Positions 1-5,504 of a stretch of DNA of 8,625 nt are shown one piece after another. This stretch comes from an uncultured Oscillibacter sp. (GTDB lineage: Bacteria; Bacillota; Clostridia; Oscillospirales; Oscillospiraceae): NCBI GenBank assembly GCA_902476875.1, contig CABSFC010000110.1:1-8625 (forward strand). Direction: 5' to 3'. Numbering within the stretch: position 1 is the stretch's first letter; the number at the start of each line of letters is the position of its first letter. The position numbers and the translations under genes are program-made. Under the pieces are notes generated by a model. It did not search any database, was not told the origin of the DNA, and saw nothing but the letters and a program-made list of their open reading frames with translations.

Positions 1-66
1 AAGTCAAGGGGTACGGGTTGTATTGCCTTGCGGCAATCTCCACCCGCAGGTATGCCCCCTTGACTT
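1..66. repeat. Nested inverted repeats (candidate oriT, single-strand origin or RNA hairpin)
   Basis: Three nested complementary arm pairs are visible: 1-11 with 56-66 (AAGTCAAGGGG / CCCCTTGACTT, perfect), 14-18 with 42-46 (CGGGT / ACCCG), and 22-27 with 32-37 (ATTGCC / GGCAAT, loop TTGC). The left arm begins at the first base of the window, so the structure may be longer. It lies downstream of the ATPase gene and outside any convincing coding region. Nested hairpins beside rep or mob genes often serve as transfer or single-strand origins, but no nic consensus could be recognised, so the role is open. Confidence 0.55.
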
Positions 67-81
67 TCGCCCCCGCTCCCC

Positions 82-163
82 GTGACAGCCGTGACGACCG
101 TGACGGCTTTTTTGATACCGGGAGCGGTGCCGCAGAGGTCGTCACGGCCGTCACGGTCGTCAC
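82..163. repeat. Six 9-bp iteron-like GTGACRRCC repeats in inverted halves
   Basis: Three tandem 9-mers on the plus strand (82-90 GTGACAGCC, 91-99 GTGACGACC, 100-108 GTGACGGCT) face three in the opposite orientation (137-145, 146-154, 155-163; read on the minus strand as GTGACGACC, GTGACGGCC, GTGACGACC). Positions 90-107 are perfectly complementary to 147-164 (18 bp) around a 39-base centre that contains a T-run. The last repeat overlaps the stop codon of the RepA-like ATPase. Tandem short repeats next to a replication-type ATPase suggest iterons; a large transcriptional hairpin is the alternative. Confidence 0.65.
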
Positions 164-1305
164 GCCTGGGGAGGGACGAGGGAGAGGGTGACAGTCCTCC
201 CGGCGTGAGTGCGGGCGCTCTCGTAGCGGATATGGTACTCATAGAACAACCTCCCGGCCCGGACATTCAGCCGCATGGCGAGGGCGTTTGCTTTCATATC
301 CAGGCCCAGGGCGGCGGCGAGGTCTGTCGCCGTCCCGCTCCATGCGGGCCGCTCCACCGTCACCAAGGCGGCCACGGCCTCCAGCACCGGGTCAGGCGGC
401 TCCCGCCACAATTCCGTTTCCGTCCGCTCCAGCCTCCACACAAGCCGCTCCTCGTCCCGTGAGAGGTATAGCCGCTGGTCCTGCTGGTCCCGCCCGGAGA
501 TGTCCAGCGTGGCGGCGTTGTCCGTTCTCCGCTCCTTTTGGAGCAGAAAGGCCCCGTCCGCCGCCCCTAACAGGCCGTTGGTGCCGGAGATCATATCAAA
601 CTTATCGTCGGCCTGTTGCTTGCGGGTATGGTGTACCAGCAGGAGGCAAATCCCGCTTGCGTCCGCAAACTCTTTCAGCCCGGTTATCACATCGTAGTCG
701 CTGGCGTAGCTGTATTTATCCCCGCCATTCTCCCGGACTTTCTGCAAGGTGTCGATAATAACAAGCCGGGTGTCCGGGTGTCCCTTGATAAACTTCTTTA
801 GCTGTTCCTCCAGCCCGTTTCCGAGTTTCTTGGCGCAGATAGCAAAGTGGAGGTTGGGGGTGCTGTCCGTCCCGAACATTCGGTATAGCCGCTCCTGCAA
901 GCGGCGGTGGTCGTCCTCCAATGCCAGATAGAGGACTGTCCCCTGTCGGACGGCGTACCCCCACAGGGGGAGGCCCATGCTCACATGATAGGCAAGCTGG
1001 GCCATGAGAAAGGACTTTCCCACCTTGGGAGCGCCCACAAAGAGATATGTCCCGGCGTAGAGCAAGCCGTCTATGACAGGCGGCTTGCTCTGGTACACAT
1101 TCTCGTAGAGGTCGTTCATGGAAACGGTGTGCAGGTAGGCCGGGTCGCTGAACCGCCGCATTTTTTCCAGCAAATCTTCCTCTGGGGGCTTGTGTTCGTC
1201 AACTTCCTCTGCTATACTTTTTGTGTCTACTTTTGAAAGCGACTGTCCTCCGTCTGGGCCAACAGGCGGATATAGGGCAGTCGTTTTCTCTTTTACGCTA
1301 TCCAT
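160..1305 (-). CDS. RepA-like AAA family ATPase (DnaB/RecA-fold), mobile-element type
   Basis: A 381-residue cytoplasmic P-loop ATPase. The Walker A motif GAPKVGKS is at residues 91-98, a conserved LYLALED stretch at 125-131, the Walker B LVIIDT at 181-186, a LLLVHHTRK segment at 221-229 and SGTNG at 240-244. This order matches the RecA-like RepA/AAA_25 ATPases found on plasmids, prophages and integrative elements, where they act as replicative helicase-type motors. The first 60 residues are polar and likely disordered; the last 80 resemble a small winged-helix segment, by inference only. The ATG at 1305 is preceded by AGGGAGGAT at good spacing and lies 3 bases after the MobC-like stop, so the genes are probably translationally coupled. 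The stop falls inside the iteron-like repeats. It probably supports autonomous replication or maintenance of the excised element; a purely regulatory ATPase role cannot be excluded. Confidence 0.85.
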   Translation of the reverse strand: MDSVKEKTTALYPPVGPDGGQSLSKVDTKSIAEEVDEHKPPEEDLLEKMRRFSDPAYLHTVSMNDLYENVYQSKPPVIDGLLYAGTYLFVGAPKVGKSFLMAQLAYHVSMGLPLWGYAVRQGTVLYLALEDDHRRLQERLYRMFGTDSTPNLHFAICAKKLGNGLEEQLKKFIKGHPDTRLVIIDTLQKVRENGGDKYSYASDYDVITGLKEFADASGICLLLVHHTRKQQADDKFDMISGTNGLLGAADGAFLLQKERRTDNAATLDISGRDQQDQRLYLSRDEERLVWRLERTETELWREPPDPVLEAVAALVTVERPAWSGTATDLAAALGLDMKANALAMRLNVRAGRLFYEYHIRYESARTHAGRTVTLSLVPPQA

Positions 1306-1308
1306 CTA

Positions 1309-1629
1309 TCAATCCTCCCTCATGCCGTCCATAATGGCGGCGATCAGTTCGATGGTGTCCATCAGTTCACCGTCCACACCAGCCCCGCCCTCTATGCGCC
1401 GCAGTTCGGCCAGCACAGCGGCCAACTCGTTCCGCAGGGCCTTGTAGACCCTTGGATTGCCCTGCACCACCACATCACGGCACAACAGCCGCCGGGTGAT
1501 GTAGTCCTGTTTGGTAAGCCCGGAGAGGCGCACAGCGGTTTCAATCTGCTCGTCCTCCTCCGGGGACACCCGGAACGCCACGGTCTTGTTTCTCCAACGG
1601 TTGTGGTTATCAAGGTTTTTCGCAGACAT
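1309..1629 (-). CDS. Ribbon-helix-helix, MobC-like mobilization accessory protein
   Basis: A 106-residue basic-to-acidic small protein. Residues 12-22 (WRNKTVAFRVS) look like the DNA-contacting beta strand of a ribbon-helix-helix fold, followed by helices at about 23-33 and 39-50 (GLTKQDYITRRLL). A leucine-rich helix follows at about 62-80, then an acidic C-terminus. Proteins of this form in Firmicutes mobile elements are commonly annotated as plasmid mobilization or MobC-like proteins, which bind oriT and help the relaxase. No relaxase is in the window, so the partner is inferred to lie further left. The ATG at 1629 follows the integrase stop by 3 bases, with AAAGGGGG as ribosome binding site inside the end of the integrase gene. 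It might instead be a transcriptional regulator of the operon. Confidence 0.7.
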   Translation of the reverse strand: MSAKNLDNHNRWRNKTVAFRVSPEEDEQIETAVRLSGLTKQDYITRRLLCRDVVVQGNPRVYKALRNELAAVLAELRRIEGGAGVDGELMDTIELIAAIMDGMRED

Positions 1630-1632
1630 GAT

Positions 1633-2709
1633 TTAAGCCCCCTTTCTCTCCATGTCCAGCTTGTCCGCCATCTCCGCCTGCCGGGTAGGAAACAGGTGGG
1701 CATAGCGGTATGTGATGTCAATACTCTCATGCCCCACCCGGTCAGCGATTGCCAGGGCCGTAAAGCCCATGTCAATCAAGAGGGAAACATGGGAATGGCG
1801 GAGGTCGTGTATTCTAATGCGCTTTACACCTGTCGCCTTACAGCCCCGCACCATCTCATGTTTCAGATAGTGCTTGCTGATGGGAAAAATGCGCTCGTCA
1901 CTTGCGGCGCTGTAAAACATCTTCAAATAGTCGGCCATCTCGCCGCACAGGAACTTTGGCATTTGAATGATACGGTTGCTCTTGGGTGTCTTTGGGGTGG
2001 TGATAACGTCCTCGCCCTTGAGCCGCTGATAAGACTTGTTGATGGACACCGTACCCGCCTCAAGGTCAAAGTCCGCCGGAGTAAGGGCCAGCAGCTCCCC
2101 CTCCCGGATACCGCACCAGTAGAGCATTTCAAAGGCATAGTAGGACATGGGCTTGTCCATCATGGCCTCCGCAAACTTTAGGTACTCCGCTTTCGTCCAG
2201 AACAGCATTTCCCGCCGCTCCTCCACGCCCATGTTGCCAGCCTTTGACGCTGGATTGACCTGGAGGCCGTAATAGCGGATAGCGTGGTTAAAAATGGTAC
2301 TCAGTTGATTGTGGACAGTCCGCAGATATGTCCGGGAGTAGGGCTTGCCCTTGCTGTCCCGCAATTCCCGAATTTCGTTCTGCCAGTCCATCACGTCCTT
2401 GGCAGTGATTTCCGACAGCTTGCGCTTGCTAAAATAGGGAAGTATTTTCTTTTTGATGATACTTTCCTTTGTCAGCCAGGTGTTCAACTTCAACTTGGGC
2501 TTTACGTCCTTTTCGTAAAGCTGGACAAAACTCTCAAAGGTCATGTTTACATCGGCTTGCTTTTGCATGAGGAACTCCCGTTCCCACGCCAAAGCGTCCC
2601 TTTTCGTGGCAAAGCCACGTTTCAACTTCTGCTGTCGCTCCCCTTTCCAGTCCGTATAGCGGAACTGGACATACCATGTGCCGTTGTCTTTGTTCCTAAA
2701 TGCCGCCAT
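1633..2709 (-). CDS. Site-specific tyrosine recombinase/integrase (Tn916 Int-like)
   Basis: A 358-residue tyrosine integrase of full family length. Residues 1-50 form the arm-type DNA-binding domain (WYVQFRYTDWKGERQQKLKRGF, then ATKRDALAWE). Residues 55-150 form the SAM-like core-binding domain, and about 165-340 the catalytic domain. The catalytic set is complete: R202 in GIREGE, a lysine at 240 or 243 in TPKTPKSNR, H301 and R304 in HDLRHSH, H327 in GHESI, and the nucleophile Y336 in YRYAHL. It should cut and rejoin attP with attB, here inferred to be the guaA 3' end. The ATG at 2709 has AAAGGAG about 10 bases upstream and lies 3 bases after the excisionase stop. It sits second in an operon with replication and mobilization genes downstream, so integrase expression is tied to the same promoter as excision and transfer functions. 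Confidence 0.95.
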   Translation of the reverse strand: MAAFRNKDNGTWYVQFRYTDWKGERQQKLKRGFATKRDALAWEREFLMQKQADVNMTFESFVQLYEKDVKPKLKLNTWLTKESIIKKKILPYFSKRKLSEITAKDVMDWQNEIRELRDSKGKPYSRTYLRTVHNQLSTIFNHAIRYYGLQVNPASKAGNMGVEERREMLFWTKAEYLKFAEAMMDKPMSYYAFEMLYWCGIREGELLALTPADFDLEAGTVSINKSYQRLKGEDVITTPKTPKSNRIIQMPKFLCGEMADYLKMFYSAASDERIFPISKHYLKHEMVRGCKATGVKRIRIHDLRHSHVSLLIDMGFTALAIADRVGHESIDITYRYAHLFPTRQAEMADKLDMERKGA

Positions 2710-2712
2710 AAA

Positions 2713-2913
2713 TCAATCGCTCCTTTCGCTTTGACCTCTTGTGCCATAGAATTTTTCATGGAAGAATTTGCGGTCTATTCGGCCCGAAATGGTAATACAG
2801 CCCGTTTTCCGCAATTCCTCGTTCATGGTGCGGATTAGTTTGTAGGCATAGGGGACAGATACTCCCAATTCCTCGGCTACCTCGTCCACCCGCATGAACA
2901 TCGTCTTTGCCAT
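2713..2913 (-). CDS. Excisionase-like helix-turn-helix protein
   Basis: A 66-residue protein with a winged-HTH pattern of the excisionase/MerR-like type. MRVDEVAEELGVSVPYAYKLIRTMNEEL (residues 7-34) gives the HTH, CITISGRIDRKFFHEKFYG (39-57) the wing and final helix. Such proteins bend DNA at the att site and steer the integrase towards excision; some also regulate transcription. The ATG at 2913 is chosen because a strong GGAGAGGGGG ribosome binding site stands 7 bases upstream; Met5 and Met7 have no comparable site. It is the first convincing gene of the minus-strand operon and stops 3 bases before the integrase start, a typical xis-int pair. Confidence is high for the fold and moderate for excision as the function. 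Confidence 0.8.
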   Translation of the reverse strand: MAKTMFMRVDEVAEELGVSVPYAYKLIRTMNEELRKTGCITISGRIDRKFFHEKFYGTRGQSERSD

Positions 2914-3090
2914 GGTTTCACCCCCTCTCCGTTATGATTTCGTTGCTGTTCCTCCCGAAAGCGGTTCCTGCCCCAGCACATTCTGCGGCGTTCTCTCTGC
3001 CTTGGTACGCTCGGCCTTGCGGCGTTGTGGCGGTTACTTCCCCGGCAGGGTATCTTCCCTCGGACAGTCATTTAATTAAACGGATTTGCT
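2914..3090 (-). other. Long untranslated leader of the xis-int operon, with a doubtful leader ORF
   Basis: The minus-strand promoter at 3097-3125 predicts a start near 3090, leaving about 175 bases before xis. This stretch is GC-rich and has hairpin potential: GCC-TTGC-GGC at 3014-3023 (on the RNA a GCAA tetraloop), and CCTGCC at 2967-2972 able to pair with GGCAGG at 3044-3049. An open frame of 64 codons runs from an ATG at 3071 to 2877, overlapping the xis start by 37 bases, but it has no Shine-Dalgarno sequence and an Arg-rich, low-complexity product. It may be a leader peptide, a structured regulatory RNA or plain spacer. Confidence 0.4.
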
Positions 3091-3190
3091 TAACTCGTTA
3101 TACTAAACAAATTCGTTTCGGTCAAGTGGTTTGCGAAATAAAATTTAACTTTTTTGTTTAGAATTATCTTGACTATTCTTAAACGGATAT
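3076..3190. promoter_or_regulatory. Operator array shared by two divergent promoters
   Basis: TTAAACGGAT occurs twice exactly, at 3076-3085 and 3179-3188. Related half-sites are AAACAAAT (3105-3112, plus) and AAACGAAT (minus strand, 3111-3118), which form a palindrome. TTGTTTAG at 3154-3161 is the inverse of CTAAACAA at 3103-3110. One copy sits near the predicted start of the leftward transcript, one pair inside its promoter spacer, and one inside the rightward promoter spacer. The neighbouring XRE protein is the obvious candidate binder; that link is inferred. Confidence 0.55.
3097..3125 (-). promoter_or_regulatory. Promoter of the xis-int-mobC-rep operon
   Basis: Read on the minus strand, TTGACC (3120-3125) and TATAAC (3097-3102) are separated by exactly 17 bases, a good sigma-A match. 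The spacer contains the imperfect palindrome AAACAAATTCGTTT (plus strand, 3105-3118), so a protein bound there would block polymerase. Confidence 0.75.
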
Positions 3191-3198
3191 GTTATACT
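3169..3198 (+). promoter_or_regulatory. Promoter of the XRE repressor gene
   Basis: TTGACT (3169-3174) and TATACT (3193-3198) are separated by 18 bases, about 38 bases upstream of the repressor ATG. The spacer holds the half-site AAACGGATAT (3181-3190), suggesting autoregulation. Confidence 0.75.
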
Positions 3199-3235
3199 CA
3201 TTTCGACAAAAGCCGCAGACAGGAGCTGACATTTT

Positions 3236-3742
3236 ATGGCGATTGGTGAGCGTATTCGCTTTTTCCGCAACCTCCGGGGCATGACGCAGAAATACCTGGG
3301 AATGAGGCTCGGCTTTCCAGAGCGGTCTGCCGATGTGCGTCTGGCCCAGTATGAAACAGGCACCCGGACACCCAAGGCCGACTTGACGGAGGGCCTTGCC
3401 TATATCCTGGACGTTTCGCCCCAGGCGTTGAACGTCCCGGACATAGACACTTATATCGGACTGGCCCACACCCTGTTTACATTGGAAGATGTTTACAGTC
3501 TGAAAGTGAAAGAGGCCGATGGACAGGTCTGCCTGCAGGTAGAGGTTAAGCCGGGAGACCGCCACGCCGAGGAATTGGGCAGGATTTTGAAAGCGTGGCG
3601 GGAACAGGCGGCAAAGCTGGAGGCCGGAGAGATCACCAAGGAGGACTACGACAAGTGGCGTTACCACTATCCCGAGTACGACACCACCCAGCGGTGGGTC
3701 AAAATACCCTCCAAGAGAATTGACGACTGGTTTCAGAAATAA
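3236..3742 (+). CDS. XRE-family HTH transcriptional repressor of the element
   Basis: A 168-residue protein with an N-terminal Cro/CI-type HTH domain at residues 3-68: IGERIRFFRNLRGMTQKYLG, then the recognition-helix region and RLAQYETGTRTPK, then LAYILDVSPQALNVPD. The C-terminal half (about 70-168) is rich in charged residues with a short ITKEDYDKWRYHYPEY motif and no protease or metal site that I can identify; it is probably a dimerization or sensing region. The ATG at 3236 is 9 bases after AGGAGC, a moderate ribosome binding site. It is the only plus-strand gene in the window and is divergent from the xis-int operon, with shared operator-like repeats between them, so it is inferred to hold the element silent and to control itself. 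Lacking a LexA-like peptidase domain, its induction route is not evident. Confidence 0.88.
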   Translation: MAIGERIRFFRNLRGMTQKYLGMRLGFPERSADVRLAQYETGTRTPKADLTEGLAYILDVSPQALNVPDIDTYIGLAHTLFTLEDVYSLKVKEADGQVCLQVEVKPGDRHAEELGRILKAWREQAAKLEAGEITKEDYDKWRYHYPEYDTTQRWVKIPSKRIDDWFQK

Positions 3743-3743
3743 C

Positions 3744-3790
3744 AAAAAAGGTCTTGCCGACTGTTGAAAGTCGGCAAGACCTTTTTGTTG
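3744..3790. terminator. Strong intrinsic terminator, probably bidirectional
   Basis: A perfect 12-bp stem, GGTCTTGCCGAC (3750-3761) with GTCGGCAAGACC (3770-3781), has an 8-base loop and is flanked by AAAAA on the left and TTTTT on the right. It begins right after the repressor stop codon. By symmetry it can end the repressor transcript and also stop guaA read-through from the right. Confidence 0.92.
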
Positions 3791-3859
3791 GATATGAGGG
3801 ATTTACCTATAAGCCACCCGCCCCATGCGAGTAAATAAAGTAAATCCGGTTTGGGTATC

Positions 3860-3879
3860 TGCTATCAACTTGCTATCAA
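3860..3879 (+). repeat. Two TGCTATCAA repeats, candidate integrase arm-type sites
   Basis: TGCTATCAA occurs at 3860-3868 and 3871-3879, so the start-to-start distance is 11 bases, about one helical turn. They lie 60 to 75 bases from the guaA stop, within the non-coding end of the element. Lambda and Tn916-type integrases bind short direct repeats in this position through their N-terminal domain. Confidence 0.55.
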
Positions 3880-3898
3880 ATTGCCCTTTTGCGTTTCA

Positions 3899-3930
3899 AA
3901 AACCCAGTGTTTTCAGTACTTTGCGGGTTT
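3899..3930 (-). terminator. Possible weak terminator after guaA
   Basis: On the minus strand, AAACCC (3925-3930) can pair with GGGTTT (3899-3904), followed by further Ts, just 7 bases past the guaA stop codon. The stem is short with a long loop, so termination here would be weak. The same symmetry may instead belong to the att site. Confidence 0.3.
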
Positions 3931-3950
3931 CTTTACTTACTCCCACTCTA
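3931..3950. other. Probable attachment site (att) at the guaA 3' end
   Basis: The host-element boundary is placed at the terminal guaA codons, read on the minus strand as ATA GAG TGG GAG TAA followed by GTAAAG. Evidence is positional: host GC-rich coding DNA ends and AT-richer element DNA with integrase arm-like repeats begins. The exact core and crossover cannot be set without the other end of the element or an empty site. Confidence 0.5.
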
Positions 3951-5478
3951 TTGTGGCAGGCGGTTTGGACGTGATGTCATACACGATGCGGTTGATATTG
4001 GGCACCTCATTCACGATCCGCACGCTCACCCGGTCCAGGACCTCGTAGGGGATGCGGGTCCAGTCCGCGGTCATGAAGTCCGTGGTGGTGACGCTGCGGA
4101 GGGCCAGAGTGTAGTCATACGTCCGGCCATCGCCCTGGACGCCGACACTGCGCATGTTGGTCAGCACCGCGAAATACTGGTTCATGGTGCCCTCCAGATG
4201 GGCCTTGGCGATCTCATCCCGGAAGATGAAGTCCGCCAGCCGCAGGGTGTCCAGCTTGTCCTTGGTGATGTCGCCGATGACGCGGATGGCAAGACCGGGA
4301 CCGGGGAAGGGCTGGCGCATGACCAGGTACTCCGGCAGGCCCAGCTCCCGGCCCAGCTGGCGCACCTCGTCCTTGAACAGCATCCGCAGCGGCTCGATGA
4401 TCTCCTTGAAGTCCACGTAGTCCGGCAGGCCGCCCACGTTATGGTGGCTCTTGATGACGGCGGCGTCGCCGGTGCCGGATTCAATGACATCGGGGTAGAT
4501 GGTGCCCTGGACCAGGTAGTCCACCTGGCCGATCTTCTTGGCCTCCGCTTCGAAGACTCGGATAAACTCCTCGCCGATGATCTTGCGCTTGCGCTCCGGC
4601 TCGCTGACGCCCGCCAGCTTGCCCAGGAACAGCTCCTCGGCGTTGGAGCGGACGAAGTTGATGTCCCACTTGGCGAAAGCGGCCTCCACCTCGTCGCCCT
4701 CGTTCAGGCGCATGAGACCGTGGTCCACGAACACGCAGGTCAACTGGTTGCCCACAGCCTCGGCGACCAACGCCGCCGCCACGGAGGAGTCCACACCGCC
4801 GCTGAGAGCCAGCAGGACCTTGCCGCCGCCCACCTTTTCCCGGATCTGGCGGATGGCGGTCTCCTTGTAGTCGCCCATGGTCCAGTCGCCCCTGGCGCCG
4901 CAGGCCTCATACAGGAAGTTGCGGATCATGTCGGTGCCGTGCTGGGTGTGGTTGACTTCGGGGTGGTACTGGACGCCGTAGAAGCCCCGGGCCTCGTCGC
5001 AGATGGCCACGTTGGGGCAGGCGTCGGAATGGGCCACCAGGGCGAAGCCGTCGGGGACCTTCTCCATATAGTCGCCGTGGCTCATCCAGGTGATGCCCTG
5101 CTCCGGCAGGCCCTTGAAGAGCTTGCAGCCGGTGTTGAAATAGGTCTCGGTCTTGCCGTACTCCCGGGCCGAGTCCCCGGTGGCGGCCACGACTTTGCCA
5201 CCCAGGTTGTGGGCGATGAGCTGGCAGCCGTAGCAGATGCCCAGGATGGGGACGCCCCACGTGAAGATGGCGGGGTCCACCTGGGGGGAGGTGGACGCAT
5301 AGACGCTGTTGGGGCCGCCGGTGAAGATGATGCCGATGGGGTCCATGGCGCGGATATCGGCCAGCGGGGTGGTGTAGGGCTTCACCTCGCAGTAGACGCC
5401 GCACTCGCGGACCCGGCGGGCGATGAGCTGGTTGTACTGGCCGCCGAAATCCAGGACGATGACAGTCTGGTGGGACAA
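3937..5478 (-). CDS. guaA: GMP synthase (glutamine-hydrolysing)
   Basis: A 513-residue enzyme that converts XMP, ATP and glutamine to GMP, the last step of guanine nucleotide synthesis, in the cytoplasm. The N-terminal class I glutamine amidotransferase domain has the nucleophile C82 in GICYGCQLIA and H172/E174 in YHPEV. The ATP pyrophosphatase domain has the P-loop SGGVDSS at 226-232. The C-terminal dimerization domain ends in VYDITSKPPATIEWE, the normal family ending, so the gene is complete despite the adjacent insertion. The start is set at TTG 5478: AAAGGAGG stands 8 bases upstream and the product SHQTVIVLDFGGQYNQLIARR aligns with the family start. An in-frame ATG at 5532 would add 18 unlike residues and overlap the upstream gene. 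It follows that gene by 26 bases and is probably co-transcribed with xpt. Confidence 0.98.
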   Translation of the reverse strand: MSHQTVIVLDFGGQYNQLIARRVRECGVYCEVKPYTTPLADIRAMDPIGIIFTGGPNSVYASTSPQVDPAIFTWGVPILGICYGCQLIAHNLGGKVVAATGDSAREYGKTETYFNTGCKLFKGLPEQGITWMSHGDYMEKVPDGFALVAHSDACPNVAICDEARGFYGVQYHPEVNHTQHGTDMIRNFLYEACGARGDWTMGDYKETAIRQIREKVGGGKVLLALSGGVDSSVAAALVAEAVGNQLTCVFVDHGLMRLNEGDEVEAAFAKWDINFVRSNAEELFLGKLAGVSEPERKRKIIGEEFIRVFEAEAKKIGQVDYLVQGTIYPDVIESGTGDAAVIKSHHNVGGLPDYVDFKEIIEPLRMLFKDEVRQLGRELGLPEYLVMRQPFPGPGLAIRVIGDITKDKLDTLRLADFIFRDEIAKAHLEGTMNQYFAVLTNMRSVGVQGDGRTYDYTLALRSVTTTDFMTADWTRIPYEVLDRVSVRIVNEVPNINRIVYDITSKPPATIEWE

Positions 5479-5486
5479 GGGGGATT

Positions 5487-5494
5487 CCTCCTTT
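5487..5494 (-). promoter_or_regulatory. Ribosome binding site fixing the TTG start of guaA
   Basis: AAAGGAGG on the minus strand is 8 bases before TTG at 5478. No ATG or GTG has a comparable site nearby, so this motif decides the start codon. Confidence 0.85.
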
Positions 5495-5504
5495 TGTTGA
5501 GAAA

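Larger units (their letters stand above)
1..3942. mobile_element. Integrated element (ICE/IME-like), one end, inserted at the guaA 3' end
   Basis: Seen: a tyrosine integrase, an excisionase-like HTH protein, a MobC-like ribbon-helix-helix protein, a RepA-like ATPase and a divergent XRE repressor are packed together and end about 190 bases from the guaA stop codon. Known: tyrosine integrases commonly target the 3' end of conserved genes, and the guaA 3' end is a recurrent integration site in bacteria. Inferred: this is the integration and maintenance module of an integrative mobilizable or conjugative element. The rest, including any relaxase, cargo and the second att site, lies left of position 1. 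No second copy of the guaA end was found inside the window. The right limit is set at the guaA terminal codons and is uncertain by some tens of bases. Confidence 0.8.

Noticed and set aside
82..163. CRISPR array
   Set aside because: The units are 9 bases in tandem without spacers, and half are inverted; no cas gene is present.
82..758. Plus-strand frames at 82-462, 275-697 and 288-758
   Set aside because: They overlap the RepA-like ATPase on the other strand, give Arg/Pro/Ser-rich products and lack ribosome binding sites.
3179..3745. Minus-strand frame of 188 codons opposite the XRE repressor
   Set aside because: The plus strand has promoter, ribosome binding site, HTH domain and terminator; the antisense product has no recognisable features.
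3787..3936. tRNA gene as integration target
   Set aside because: No cloverleaf or T-loop GTTCGA-type sequence is visible; the conserved flank is the guaA coding end.
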